Source: Paracoccus sp. R12_2 (GTDB lineage Bacteria; Pseudomonadota; Alphaproteobacteria; Rhodobacterales; Rhodobacteraceae). From it: a stretch of DNA of 64,000 nt. Within the stretch, counting starts at the first letter, position 1. Each line of letters opens with the position of its first letter. The stretch spans positions 41,168 to 105,167 of the forward strand of contig NZ_JAGHRA010000016.1 in assembly GCF_017744015.1 (NCBI RefSeq), written 5' to 3'. The notes below the pieces were generated by a model that worked only from the letters and a program-made list of their open reading frames with translations, searched no databases and was not told where the DNA came from. The position numbers were made by a program, and so were the translations under genes. This document shows, piece by piece, positions 30,525-40,470 of the stretch.

Positions 30525-31259
30525 ATGCCCGCCGATACCGCACAGGCCCTGACGACGGGCGGCGCCGATGGTCGGCCGCGCCACGTCGCGATCATCATGG
30601 ACGGCAATGGCCGGTGGGCGACCGAGCGTGGCTGGCCGCGTCTGGTCGGTCATCGGCGCGGCGCCGAACGCGTCAAGCAGATCGTCCGCGCATGCCCCGA
30701 TCTTGGCGTCAACTGGCTGACCGTCTATGCCTTCTCGACCGAGAACTGGAAGCGCTCGACCGAGGAAGTCCTGGGTCTGATGAAGATCTTCCGCCGCTAT
30801 ATCGAACGCGAGGCCGAAGAACTGTCGGCCGAGGGTGTGCGGCTGCGTTTCATCGGCGGACGCCACCGGCTTGATCCCAAGCTGCAGGCACTGATGGCCG
30901 CGATCGAGGCGCGCACGGCGGGCAATACCCGGCTGAACCTGACTGTCGCGATCAATTACGGCGGGCGCGACGAACTGGCGCGTGCTGCCGCGCGGCTGGC
31001 GGACAAGGTCGCCCGTGGCGAGGTCAGCGATCCCGGCGAGCAGGATCTGGAACGCTGCCTGGATACCGCCGGTCATCCTGACCCCGATCTGGTGATCCGC
31101 ACATCGGGCGAGACGCGGACATCGAACTTCCTGCCGTGGCAGGCCGCCTATGCGGAGTACGAATTCACACCGACGCTGTGGCCGGACTTTACCCCCGATC
31201 ACATGGCCTCGATCCTTGACCGCTTCGGCCTGCGCGAGCGTCGCTACGGGGGCGTATGA
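30525..31259 (+). CDS. uppS: Isoprenyl transferase (undecaprenyl diphosphate synthase)
   Basis: cis-Prenyltransferase that makes the C55 lipid carrier for peptidoglycan and LPS. It has 244 residues: catalytic HVAIIMDGNGRWATERG, the FSTENWKRS block, NYGGRDELARAA, and the C-terminal RTSGETRTSNFLPWQAAYAE. Ser-Gly-Glu-Thr-Arg replaces the more usual Gly-Gly-Glu-x-Arg, a conservative change. It overlaps cdsA by 4 bp (ATGA). Confidence 0.96.
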   Translation: MPADTAQALTTGGADGRPRHVAIIMDGNGRWATERGWPRLVGHRRGAERVKQIVRACPDLGVNWLTVYAFSTENWKRSTEEVLGLMKIFRRYIEREAEELSAEGVRLRFIGGRHRLDPKLQALMAAIEARTAGNTRLNLTVAINYGGRDELARAAARLADKVARGEVSDPGEQDLERCLDTAGHPDPDLVIRTSGETRTSNFLPWQAAYAEYEFTPTLWPDFTPDHMASILDRFGLRERRYGGV

Positions 31260-32107
31260 GGGCCAGCCCGCCCATAAGCCCAAGACCGCCCGCACCGTCC
31301 GGCAAATGGGCCGATCTGTCGCGTCGGCTTGCTTCGACCGCCGTGCTTCTGGGCATCGGCGTTCTGCTGGCCTTTGCCTCGGGCGTGTGGCTGCGGCTGG
31401 GAATGTCACTGATCGCCGCGATTACGTTCTGGGAACTGGCCGCGATGACCGGCTGGCGGCACCCCGAGATGCATCTGACCCCGTTCGGACGCTGGCGGCC
31501 GATCGCGTTGGCGGCTGTGGCCGCGCTGGGTCAGTTCGCGGCCTTGGTCAGTTTTGGCCAGTGGGGCTTCCTGTTCCTGCTGCTGCCGATCGTGGTCGGC
31601 TTGCCGGGCGCCGCGTCGCGCGATCGGGTTTCATATACGGTCTTCGGGCTTGCGATCCAGCTTGCCGTTTTCGGGCTGGTCGGCTTTCGCGAGGAACTTG
31701 GGCTGGCGTTCGTGCTGTGGCTGATGGGGATCGTGATCGTCTCGGACACGGCGGGCTATTTCTTTGGCCGTATTCTGGGCGGGCCGAAATTCTGGCCCGC
31801 GCTGAGTCCCAAGAAGACCTGGTCGGGCACGATCGCGGGGTGGGTCGGAGCGGCAATACTGGGTGCGCTTCTGTGGCTGTCCGGGCATGGCGACGCGACC
31901 TTGATCTGGGTGTCGCCGCTTGTCTGCCTGGCGGGGCAGTTGGGCGATATTGCCGAAAGTTGGTTGAAGCGCCGGGCCGGGGTCAAGGACAGCTCGAACC
32001 TCATCCCCGGTCATGGTGGGTTCATGGACCGGTTCGACGCGGTCACGGGCGCAGTGCTGGCAACATTGCTGATCGGCCTTTTGACCAGCCTTCCGGTGGT
32101 GAGCTGA
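31256..32107 (+). CDS. cdsA: Phosphatidate cytidylyltransferase (CDP-diglyceride synthase)
   Basis: Membrane enzyme making CDP-diacylglycerol for phospholipid synthesis. It has 283 residues and about eight hydrophobic segments. The signature KDSSNLIPGHGGFMDRFDA near the C-terminus contains the metal-binding Asp residues, and SDTAGYFFGRILGGPK is the other conserved block. It is translationally coupled to uppS and followed by dxr after 3 bp. Confidence 0.95.
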   Translation: MRASPPISPRPPAPSGKWADLSRRLASTAVLLGIGVLLAFASGVWLRLGMSLIAAITFWELAAMTGWRHPEMHLTPFGRWRPIALAAVAALGQFAALVSFGQWGFLFLLLPIVVGLPGAASRDRVSYTVFGLAIQLAVFGLVGFREELGLAFVLWLMGIVIVSDTAGYFFGRILGGPKFWPALSPKKTWSGTIAGWVGAAILGALLWLSGHGDATLIWVSPLVCLAGQLGDIAESWLKRRAGVKDSSNLIPGHGGFMDRFDAVTGAVLATLLIGLLTSLPVVS

Positions 32108-32110
32108 GCC

Positions 32111-33268
32111 ATGCGGCGCATATCGATCTTCGGCGCGACCGGTTCGGTCGGCGCGAATGGCGTTGACCTGATCCGCCGTGCGGGCGGGGCCGACGCTTAC
32201 GATGTCGTCGCGCTGACCGGCGGGCGCAATATTGCGCGGCTGGCGGCGATGGCGCGGGAATTGCGCGCCGATATTGCCGTGACCGCACATGACGATCTTC
32301 TCGACGATCTGCGCGACGCGCTGTCCGGCAGCGGGGTCGAGGCAGCTTCGGGTGCCGGGGCGTTGCGTGACGCGGCGGCGCGGCCGACAGACTGGGTCTT
32401 GTCCGCGATAGTCGGCGCCGCAGGGCTGGTGCCGGGCCTGACGGCCCTGACGCAAGGCGGCGTTCTGGCCCTGGCGAACAAGGAATCGCTGGTCTGCGCC
32501 GGCCCTCTGATCCATGCGGCCGCCGACAGGGGCGGCGCGACGGTCCTGCCGGTCGATTCCGAACACTCCGCGATTTTTCAGGCACTTGGCGATGATGATC
32601 TGGCCAGTGTGCGCGACGTGACGATCACCGCCTCGGGCGGTGCCTTCCGCGACTGGCCGCTGGAACGTCTGGCGGCGGCGACCGTCGCCGAGGCCTCGAC
32701 CCATCCGAACTGGGCGATGGGGCAGCGGATCACCATCGACAGCGCCTCGATGTTCAACAAGGCGATGGAAGTCATCGAGGCGAAAGAGTTCTTTGGTCTT
32801 CGCCCCGACCAGATCAAGGTGCTGGTCCACCCGGAATCGATCATCCATGCGATGGTGGGTCATCTGGATGGCGGCACGATCGCGCATCTCGGCGCACCCG
32901 ATATGCGCCATGCCATCGGATACGCGCTGAACTGGCCGGACCGCGCCCCGCTGCCGGTCGCGCCGCTGGATCTGGCAAGGATCGGCAGCCTGACCTTTCG
33001 CGAACCCGATGAGACGCGGTGGCCCGCCCTGCGACTGGCCCGCGAGGTGATGGCGGCGGGCGGCATGGCCGGTGCCGTCTTCAACGCCGCCAAGGAACAG
33101 GCATTGGATGATTTCATCGCAGGCCGCATCCGCTTCACGCAGATGGCCCCGCAGGTCGAGGCGACATTGACACGGCTGGCCGGGCAGCCGGGCTTTGCCT
33201 ACGCACCCGCCGATCTGGAGACCGTCCTTGCATGGGACGCAGCAGCACGACAGGAGACTGCCGCATGA
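32111..33268 (+). CDS. dxr: 1-deoxy-D-xylulose 5-phosphate reductoisomerase
   Basis: First committed step of the MEP isoprenoid pathway, NADPH-dependent. It has 385 residues: N-terminal NADPH site ISIFGATGSVGANGVDL, LANKESLVCAG, the metal-binding VDSEHSAIFQ, the flexible loop ASGGAFRDWP, and HPNWAMGQRITIDSASMFNKA. It supplies isopentenyl units to uppS in the same operon. It overlaps rseP by 4 bp (ATGA). Confidence 0.97.
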   Translation: MRRISIFGATGSVGANGVDLIRRAGGADAYDVVALTGGRNIARLAAMARELRADIAVTAHDDLLDDLRDALSGSGVEAASGAGALRDAAARPTDWVLSAIVGAAGLVPGLTALTQGGVLALANKESLVCAGPLIHAAADRGGATVLPVDSEHSAIFQALGDDDLASVRDVTITASGGAFRDWPLERLAAATVAEASTHPNWAMGQRITIDSASMFNKAMEVIEAKEFFGLRPDQIKVLVHPESIIHAMVGHLDGGTIAHLGAPDMRHAIGYALNWPDRAPLPVAPLDLARIGSLTFREPDETRWPALRLAREVMAAGGMAGAVFNAAKEQALDDFIAGRIRFTQMAPQVEATLTRLAGQPGFAYAPADLETVLAWDAAARQETAA

Positions 33269-34596
33269 GCGAACTGATCCCGCAATTCGGCGGTACGCTG
33301 TGGACACTGGCCGCATTCGTCGTCGCACTGGCGGTGATCGTGACTGTGCACGAGTACGGGCATTACATCGTCGGGCGATGGTCGGGGATCCGGGCCGAGG
33401 TCTTCTCGGTCGGGTTCGGCCCGCGTCTGGCCTCGCGGCGTGACCGGCGCGGCACGCTGTGGCAGGTCGCGGCGATCCCGTTGGGCGGCTATGTCCGCTT
33501 CATGGGTGACGCGAACGCGGCCAGCGCCGGTGTCGGGCGTCCGGTGGACCCGGCCCTGCGGCGCCAGACGCTGACCGGCGCCCCGCTTTGGGCGCGGTTC
33601 GCCACATTGCTGGCCGGTCCGGTCTTCAACTTCGTGCTGTCGATCCTGATCTTTGGTGGCTTCGCGATTGTTCAGGGCTTGCCCACGCAGGATGTCCGGA
33701 TCGGGTCGATCGCACCCAGCCCGCCGGGCGTCGTGAACCAGTTGCAGCCCGGCGACAGGATTCTTGCGATCGGCGATCAGCCGGTCGAGACATGGGCCGA
33801 TATCGGTCAGGCGGCGCAGACCCTGCCGGTTGCACCACAGCAGGACTGGCGGGTTCTGCGCGACGGGGCCGAGGCCACGGTTCAGGGCCCCGACCCGATG
33901 CCTGCGCGGATCACCGGCGTTGCGCCGCGCAGCGCCGCGGCCGAGGCGGGGCTGATGGCGGATGACGTGGTCACGGCGATCGACGATCAGCCAGTCACGC
34001 GCTTTACCCAGATGCGCGATCATGTCGAGGCCGCGCAGGGTCAGCCGCTGCTGCTGCAGGTCTGGCGGCCGGGGCAGGGTGTGGCAAGCTATACTCTGGT
34101 CCCCAAGGAGCAGGATCTGCCGGTCGCCAGCGGCGGCTTCGAGAAACGCTGGCTGATCGGCGTGACGGGCGGCGAAAGCTTCTTCACCCCGGCAACGCGC
34201 CGGGCCGGGCCGATCGAGGCGCTGTGGCTGGGTGTCGGGCAGACCTGGGGTATCATCGTGTCGTCGCTGACGGGCATGTGGGCGATGATCACGGGGCAGA
34301 TCGGCAGTTGCAATCTGGGCGGCGCGATCAGCATCGCCGAAAGCACCGGGCAGGCGGCCAGCGCGGGCGGCGCCAGCTTCCTGTGGTGGATCGCCGTGTT
34401 GTCCGCGGCCATCGGTTTCCTGAACCTTCTGCCGATCCCGGTTCTGGATGGCGGGCACCTGATGTTCTATGCGTGGGAGGCGGTGACCGGGCGTCCGCCC
34501 TCGGACCGGGCGCTGAACCTGTTGACTGCGATCGGCATGGCCGCGGTGCTGACGCTGATGATTTTCGGACTCACCAACGATCTTTTCTGCCCCTGA
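33265..34596 (+). CDS. rseP: RIP metalloprotease RseP (site-2 protease)
   Basis: Inner-membrane zinc protease that cleaves anti-sigma factors and remnant signal peptides. It has 443 residues: the HEYGH zinc motif in the first TM, two PDZ-like regions (about 110-190 and 195-275), and the third zinc ligand in LNLLPIPVLDGGHLMFY near the C-terminus. ATG 33265 overlaps the dxr stop. The order dxr-rseP-bamA-skp is the conserved envelope cluster. Confidence 0.95.
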   Translation: MSELIPQFGGTLWTLAAFVVALAVIVTVHEYGHYIVGRWSGIRAEVFSVGFGPRLASRRDRRGTLWQVAAIPLGGYVRFMGDANAASAGVGRPVDPALRRQTLTGAPLWARFATLLAGPVFNFVLSILIFGGFAIVQGLPTQDVRIGSIAPSPPGVVNQLQPGDRILAIGDQPVETWADIGQAAQTLPVAPQQDWRVLRDGAEATVQGPDPMPARITGVAPRSAAAEAGLMADDVVTAIDDQPVTRFTQMRDHVEAAQGQPLLLQVWRPGQGVASYTLVPKEQDLPVASGGFEKRWLIGVTGGESFFTPATRRAGPIEALWLGVGQTWGIIVSSLTGMWAMITGQIGSCNLGGAISIAESTGQAASAGGASFLWWIAVLSAAIGFLNLLPIPVLDGGHLMFYAWEAVTGRPPSDRALNLLTAIGMAAVLTLMIFGLTNDLFCP

Positions 34597-34697
34597 TGCG
34601 CGATGCGCTTTTGACAGGGAAGGACGTTTGAGGCACAAGCTTAACGCAAAAGAACGCGCCCCAAGGGCGCCGCAGGCTGGAACATGAAGGGGCGGCA

Positions 34698-37001
34698 ATG
34701 ACACGGAAACTGGGCAAGGGCGCGGTCGCTTTGATGGCGGCGCTGACGATTTCGGTGCCGGCGGGTCTGCTGACGGGGCAACCCGCGGCGGCCTATGTGT
34801 TCAACGATGTGCGGATCCAGGGGGCGCAGCGGATCGAACCCGCCACGATCCTGTCCTACGCCAATATCGCGCGCGGCCAGAATGTTTCGGCGGGCGAACT
34901 GAACGACGCCTTGCAGCGGCTGCAGGGGTCGGGCCTGTTCGAGACGGTCGAAATCACGCCCCAGGGCGGGGTTCTGGTGATCAATGTCGCCGAATACCCG
35001 ACGATCAACCAGATCAGCTTCGAGGGTAATCGCCGGATCAAGGACGAGGAACTGTCCCAGATCGCGCAAAGCCAGCCGCGCCGGGTCTATCAGCCGAGCC
35101 GGGCGATCTCCGACGCGCGCAACATCGCCGAGGCCTATGCCACGCAGGGCCGTCTGGCTGCCCGCGTCGATCCCAAGATCATCCGCCGCAGCGACAATCG
35201 CGTCGATCTGGTCTTCGAGATCCGCGAAGGCGACGTGACCGAGATCGAGCGCATCAGCTTTACCGGCAACCGCGCGTTTTCCGACCGCCGTCTGCGGCAG
35301 GTGCTGGAAACGAAGCAGGCGGGCATCCTGCGGACCTTCATCCGGGCCGACACCTTCGCCCCCGAACGGATTCCGCTGGACGAACAGCTGCTGACCGATT
35401 TCTATCGTTCCCGCGGCTATGCTGATTTCAGGGTGCAGGCCGTCGCCCCCGAGATCGCGCGCGAACGCGACGCGTTCTATATCACCTTCAATATCCAGGA
35501 AGGTCCGCGCTATCGTTTTGGCAGCGTCAACACCGTGTCCGAGATCGCAAGCGTCGATGCCGGGCCGTTTGCGGCGCAGAATCGTGTCGATCGCGGCGAT
35601 ATCTATAATCCGGCCGCAATCGACAACACGATCCGGCGGATGGAGACGGTGGCGATCCAGCAGGGGCTGGACTTTGTCAGCATCGAGCCGCGCGTCACCC
35701 GCAACCCGTCGAACCAGACGCTGGACCTGACCTTCGCCCTGACCCGCGGACCGCGGATATTCGTCGAACGCATCGACATCGAGGGCAACACCACCACGCT
35801 CGACCAGGTGATCCGCCGTCAGTTCAACACGGTCGAGGGCGATCCCTTCAACCCCCGAGAGATCCGCAACGCGGCAGAGCGCATCCGCGCGCTGGGATAT
35901 TTCGCGGACGCCCAGGTCGAAAGCCGTCAGGGCAGCAATCAGGAACAGGTCATCGTCGATGTGAACGTCGAGGAACAGCCGACCGGGTCGCTGTCCTTCG
36001 GTGCGTCCTATGGCGTGAATGCCGGCGTCGGGCTGAATGCCTCGCTGAACGAAAGCAACTTCCTTGGGCGCGGGCAGACGCTTGGCCTGACCATCTCGAC
36101 CGCCGACGGCGATCGCGCCGGGGTGGTCAATTTTGCCGAACCCTATTTCCTGGGCCGCGATCTGAAATTCGGGTTCAGCGCGCGCTACAACGAAACCGAG
36201 AACCTCAATTCGGACTACGATACCCGCACGATCAGCATCCGCCCGTCGATCGAGTTTCCGATTTCGGCCAATGGCCGTCTGGAGTTGCGCTACAACATCT
36301 CGAAAGACAGGCTGTCGAATGTCGAGGATGAAAGCTCGATCATTCTTCAGGACGAGGAAGGCGAACGGACGACCTCGGCTTTGGGCTACAGCTATAACTG
36401 GGATACCCGTCTGACGGGGCTGGACCCGCTGACCAGCTACAAGCTGCGCTTTTCGCAGGACTTCGCGGGGCTTGGCGGAGACGTGAAGACCGTCACCACC
36501 ACCGCGCTTGCCGGCGTCGAAAGCAACGCCTGGCGCGAGGAAGTGACGCTGCGGGCCGAGGTCGAGGCCGGGGCGCTGCATGCCTATGGCGACTATTCGA
36601 CCTGGATTCTCGACCGTTTCCGGGGCGGCAACAAGATCCGCGGTTTCGAACCCAACGGCATCGGGCCGCGCGACCTGTCCGCCGCGAACCAGGACGGGTT
36701 GGGCGGCAACTATTTCTGGGCGGCGCGCGCCGAGGCGCAGTTCCCGCTTGGCCTGCCCGAGGAATACGGGATCACTGGCGGCCTGTTCGCCGATGTCGGG
36801 TCGGTCTGGGGGCTGGACAACACTGTGGGCAGCGACGGCACAGAAGTCGATGACGACATGTATGTGCGTGCGGCAGTCGGCGCGTCGATCTTCTGGACCA
36901 CACCGATCGGTCCCTTGCGCTTCAATTTTTCCAAGGCGATCCGCAAGGAAGACTATGACGAGGATCAGAACTTCGACCTGACGATCTCGACCCGGTTCTG
37001 A
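34698..37001 (+). CDS. bamA: Outer membrane protein assembly factor BamA
   Basis: Outer-membrane insertase core. It has 767 residues. A signal peptide of about 32 residues ends in QPAAA before YVFNDVRIQG. Five POTRA domains cover about 33-360 (for example INQISFEGNRRIKDEEL and FVERIDIEGNTTTLDQV). The C-terminal barrel contains the FRGGNKIRGFEPNGIGP region (conserved RGF) and ends in phenylalanine (TISTRF), the outer-membrane insertion signal. AAGGGGC lies before the ATG. It overlaps skp by 1 bp. Confidence 0.97.
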   Translation: MTRKLGKGAVALMAALTISVPAGLLTGQPAAAYVFNDVRIQGAQRIEPATILSYANIARGQNVSAGELNDALQRLQGSGLFETVEITPQGGVLVINVAEYPTINQISFEGNRRIKDEELSQIAQSQPRRVYQPSRAISDARNIAEAYATQGRLAARVDPKIIRRSDNRVDLVFEIREGDVTEIERISFTGNRAFSDRRLRQVLETKQAGILRTFIRADTFAPERIPLDEQLLTDFYRSRGYADFRVQAVAPEIARERDAFYITFNIQEGPRYRFGSVNTVSEIASVDAGPFAAQNRVDRGDIYNPAAIDNTIRRMETVAIQQGLDFVSIEPRVTRNPSNQTLDLTFALTRGPRIFVERIDIEGNTTTLDQVIRRQFNTVEGDPFNPREIRNAAERIRALGYFADAQVESRQGSNQEQVIVDVNVEEQPTGSLSFGASYGVNAGVGLNASLNESNFLGRGQTLGLTISTADGDRAGVVNFAEPYFLGRDLKFGFSARYNETENLNSDYDTRTISIRPSIEFPISANGRLELRYNISKDRLSNVEDESSIILQDEEGERTTSALGYSYNWDTRLTGLDPLTSYKLRFSQDFAGLGGDVKTVTTTALAGVESNAWREEVTLRAEVEAGALHAYGDYSTWILDRFRGGNKIRGFEPNGIGPRDLSAANQDGLGGNYFWAARAEAQFPLGLPEEYGITGGLFADVGSVWGLDNTVGSDGTEVDDDMYVRAAVGASIFWTTPIGPLRFNFSKAIRKEDYDEDQNFDLTISTRF

Positions 37002-37759
37002 TGACGGATGCGATGGCCCGCATTGCGTCGCTTGGCCTGCTGCTGTTTCTGGCGGCAGTCTCGGGTGCGTCGGGTCAGCAATCTGACCCGGGAACCGCGG
37101 CGCCCGGCCTGACGCAGCCGGCATTGCCAGATCGGCCAGACGCAGCCCCCCCGTTCCGTGACGGGGCGGTGGGCGCTGATGCGATGCCCAATCGGACCAT
37201 CACCTCGTCCGAGGACACGCCGCGCTATGTGATCGCGCCGGTCCTGACGGTCGATCAGGACAGGTTGTTCACGGATTCCGACTGGGGGCAGCGCACCCAG
37301 ACGCAACTGGAAAACGCCGGGCAGCGTATCGCCGAGGAAAACGAGCGTCTTGCAGATCAGCTTGCCGATGAAGAGGCCGACCTGACGCGCCGCCGTGCGA
37401 CCCTTGACCCGACCGAGTTCCGGCGTCTGGCCGAGGCCTTCGATGCCCGCGCGACGCGCGTGCGCAAGGAACGCGCGCAGGCGGTGCAGGATCTGAACGC
37501 CCGCGCCGAAGCGGACAGGACCGCGTTCTACAGGGCCGCCTTGCCGATCATGGGCGAAATGATGCAACAGCGCGGCGCCGTGGCCGTTCTGGATCGCCGC
37601 ACAGTCTTCGTCTCGCTTGATTCCATCGACATCACCGGCGATCTGATCGTCCGGCTGGATGAGACGCTTGGCGATGGCGCCGATACGGAAGATGCGCTTG
37701 TGGCGCCGTCGGACGACGCCCCGGATGCGGCGCCCGATACCGACGGCGACGACAACTAG
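37001..37759 (+). CDS. OmpH/Skp family periplasmic chaperone
   Basis: Periplasmic chaperone for unfolded outer-membrane proteins. It has 252 residues, with a signal peptide of about 25 residues (LGLLLFLAAVSGASG). The Skp-type opening IAPVLTVDQDRLFTDSDWG is followed by a long coiled coil (about 98-175; rich in Glu, Arg, Leu, Asp), then AVAVLDRRTVFVSLDSIDIT. An acidic C-terminal tail (about 50 residues) is longer than in E. coli Skp. The stop codon is shared with the convergent nucleoside hydrolase gene in the tetranucleotide CTAG. Confidence 0.88.
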   Translation: MTDAMARIASLGLLLFLAAVSGASGQQSDPGTAAPGLTQPALPDRPDAAPPFRDGAVGADAMPNRTITSSEDTPRYVIAPVLTVDQDRLFTDSDWGQRTQTQLENAGQRIAEENERLADQLADEEADLTRRRATLDPTEFRRLAEAFDARATRVRKERAQAVQDLNARAEADRTAFYRAALPIMGEMMQQRGAVAVLDRRTVFVSLDSIDITGDLIVRLDETLGDGADTEDALVAPSDDAPDAAPDTDGDDN

Positions 37760-38694
37760 GGCAGGCGCGCCAGTCGCGTGGTCAGCAGATCGAACAGCGC
37801 GTCGCGGTTGACATGGCGCAGGAACAGCGCGTTTGCGGGCCTGCCACTGACGCGCCACCAGTCGGCAACCGTCATGCCGGTGGTAAAGCGTCCTTCGGTT
37901 TCGATTTCCACGTTGATGTCACGACCCTCGAACAGATCGGGCTGCAACAGCCACGCGATCGTGCAGGGATCGTGCAGCGGGGCACCCTGATTTCCGTATT
38001 TTTCCTTGTCGAACCGTTCGAAGAAATCGGTCCAGCTGGCGATGGCCGGGCCACAGCGTCCGGGCAGGGCGCGCATGGTCCGGACCCAGTCGCGGCTGGT
38101 CAGCGCCTCGTGGGTCGCGTCCAGTGGCAGGACCACCAACGGCGCCCCCGACGCAAACACCTCGGCCGCCGCTTCGGGATCGACATAGATGTTGAATTCG
38201 GCCGCTGGGGTGATGTTGCCGACCTCGAAATATGCGCCGCCCATCAGCACGATTCTGGCGACGCGGCCGATGATGTCGGGCGCGCGGCGAAACGCGGTGG
38301 CGATATTCGTCAGCGGCCCGATGGGCACCAGGGTGACGCTGCCAGAGGGCTGTGCGCGCAGCGTGTCGATGATGAAATCGACCGCATGCGTCGGCTGCAA
38401 CGGCACCGATGGCGGTGGCAGTTCGACGCCGTCCAGGCCGGTCTTGCCGTGAACATGTTCGGCTGTCACCAGCTTGCGTGCCAGGGGCGCGTCGCATCCG
38501 GCGAAGACCGGAACATCCGTCCGCCCGGCCAGTTCGACGATCTTGCGCGCATTCAGTTCGGTCAGCGACAAGGGCACGTTTCCGGCGACCGCCGTGATCC
38601 CCATCACCTCGAATTCGGGACTGGCCAGGGCCAGTAGGATCGCCACGGCGTCGTCCTGTCCGGGATCGGTGTCGATGATGATCTTCTGGGTCAC
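37756..38694 (-). CDS. Inosine-uridine preferring nucleoside hydrolase
   Basis: Cleaves the N-glycosidic bond of ribonucleosides in salvage. It has 312 residues from GTG 38694, chosen because AGGAGA lies 5 bp upstream; a longer reading adds 17 residues with no match. The calcium-binding Asp cluster DTDPGQDDAVA at the N-terminus is diagnostic, with VPIGPLTNIATA and MGGAYFEVGNITPAAEFNIYVDPEAA in the middle and HDPCTIAWLL with the catalytic His. The exact nucleoside preference is not readable. Confidence 0.92.
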   Translation of the reverse strand: MTQKIIIDTDPGQDDAVAILLALASPEFEVMGITAVAGNVPLSLTELNARKIVELAGRTDVPVFAGCDAPLARKLVTAEHVHGKTGLDGVELPPPSVPLQPTHAVDFIIDTLRAQPSGSVTLVPIGPLTNIATAFRRAPDIIGRVARIVLMGGAYFEVGNITPAAEFNIYVDPEAAAEVFASGAPLVVLPLDATHEALTSRDWVRTMRALPGRCGPAIASWTDFFERFDKEKYGNQGAPLHDPCTIAWLLQPDLFEGRDINVEIETEGRFTTGMTVADWWRVSGRPANALFLRHVNRDALFDLLTTRLARLP

Positions 38695-38799
38695 GCTGCT
38701 CTCCTGAAATCCGGAGGTCAGTTGTGAAACCTGTCGCGGAAACACGCAACCCCGTAGCTATGCCCGGTGGCGAAGCCGCTGGCCTGGTGGCACCCTTGA

Positions 38800-39849
<1,050 letters not shown>

Positions 39850-39940
39850 CTCGTGCTTCCTCCCTGCAGGACGGTCTGCCCATGTCGCCATGAAACACGG
39901 TCAGAAAGCCGCTCGCCGCAGGGTTTGCAAGCACAGGATC

Positions 39941-39981
39941 ATTTGCGAAATCATTCGGTCCGGCGCGCAATTTGCGAAATC
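39941..39981. repeat. Tandem 12-bp direct repeat, possible operator
   Basis: ATTTGCGAAATC occurs twice (39941-39952 and 39970-39981), 29 bp apart start to start, about 92-132 bp upstream of the amino-acid dehydrogenase start. Each copy is itself near-symmetrical (ATTT-GCG-AAAT). Spacing near three helical turns suits a multimeric regulator of the Lrp/AsnC type, which is inference. Confidence 0.4.
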
Positions 39982-40130
39982 CGCAGGTCCACGGCCGCGC
40001 AATTAATCGTCGCGCACAAGGCTGGACCTACGCCAAATTCCCCCGTTGATTCGATTCGCCATGCCCGCGCCGCGAAGCATAGGCAATCTTGCCCCGGTGA
40101 CGCGGCAGGCACGCCGCGATAGGGATGCGT

Positions 40131-40250
40131 CATTCGTTTTCGAGTGTTTCTCTCTGACGAAAACGGTCCCTGCCTTCTCCCCAGTTCTAAGGGCAGGGAC
40201 CGATCCTATTTCATCAGTTTCGGCCCGCCGTTCAGGCGGGCTTTTTTCTT
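40131..40250 (+). ncRNA. Candidate small RNA with three stem-loops
   Basis: Within a 620-bp gene-free region. Stem 1: CGTTTTCG (40135-40142) with CGAAAACG (40158-40165), loop of 15 nt containing TTTCTCTCT. Stem 2: 10 bp, GGTCCCTGCC (40165-40174) with 40192-40201, loop containing TTCTCCCC; it abuts stem 1, sharing one base. Stem 3 is a terminator (40223-40241) with six Ts. Pyrimidine-rich loops resembling anti-Shine-Dalgarno sequences suggest a trans-acting regulator. No open frame of credible quality ends before the terminator, and the upstream gene is on the other strand, so the terminator is orphan. The 5' end is estimated. Confidence 0.6.
40223..40250 (+). terminator. Orphan Rho-independent terminator 1
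   Basis: GCCCGCC (40223-40229), loop GTTCA, GGCGGGC (40235-40241), then TTTTTTCTT. Very strong on the plus strand, with no plus-strand CDS in front of it. Confidence 0.85.
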
Positions 40251-40360
40251 GCCTGCGACGACTGCCGCATAGGCAATGATGCGGATGGCGCGGGGTCCGG
40301 GCGCGTGGCAAAACCTTGTCCAAGGCAGTGTTCCCGCTGCCGATAATCAGACTTGAACTG

Positions 40361-40398
40361 ACCTCGCAAGGCATTGTCTTGCGGGGTTCTTTTGTTTG
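40361..40398 (+). terminator. Orphan Rho-independent terminator 2
   Basis: ACCTCGCAAG (40361-40370) pairs with CTTGCGGGGT (40378-40387, one G-T pair), loop GCATTGT, followed by TCTTTTGTTTG. It lies about 110 bp after the first orphan terminator and 73 bp before the acetyltransferase start, so it may end a second short transcript. Small hairpins CCTTG-TC-CAAGG and GGCAG/CTGCC precede it. Confidence 0.65.
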
Positions 40399-40470
40399 TG
40401 CTGGCCTTCGACGCGCGGCTTGACCCCGGACCCGGATCCGGGTTTACAGATCGCCTGCCGGGGGAACCAG

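Noticed and set aside
34612..34617. Perfect TTGACA -35 box between rseP and bamA
   Set aside because: No acceptable -10 at 16-18 bp downstream. bamA may simply be transcribed with rseP.
40046..40279. 77-codon plus-strand frame over the candidate sRNA
   Set aside because: It reads straight through the strong terminator, has no ribosome-binding site and no protein-like pattern; the RNA structure is the better explanation.
40340..40365. tRNA T-arm-like sequence on the minus strand (GGTCAGTTCAAGTCTGA)
   Set aside because: A T-loop-like TTCAAGT with a short stem is present, but no acceptor, D or anticodon arm can be folded around it. Probably chance, or at best a tRNA scar.
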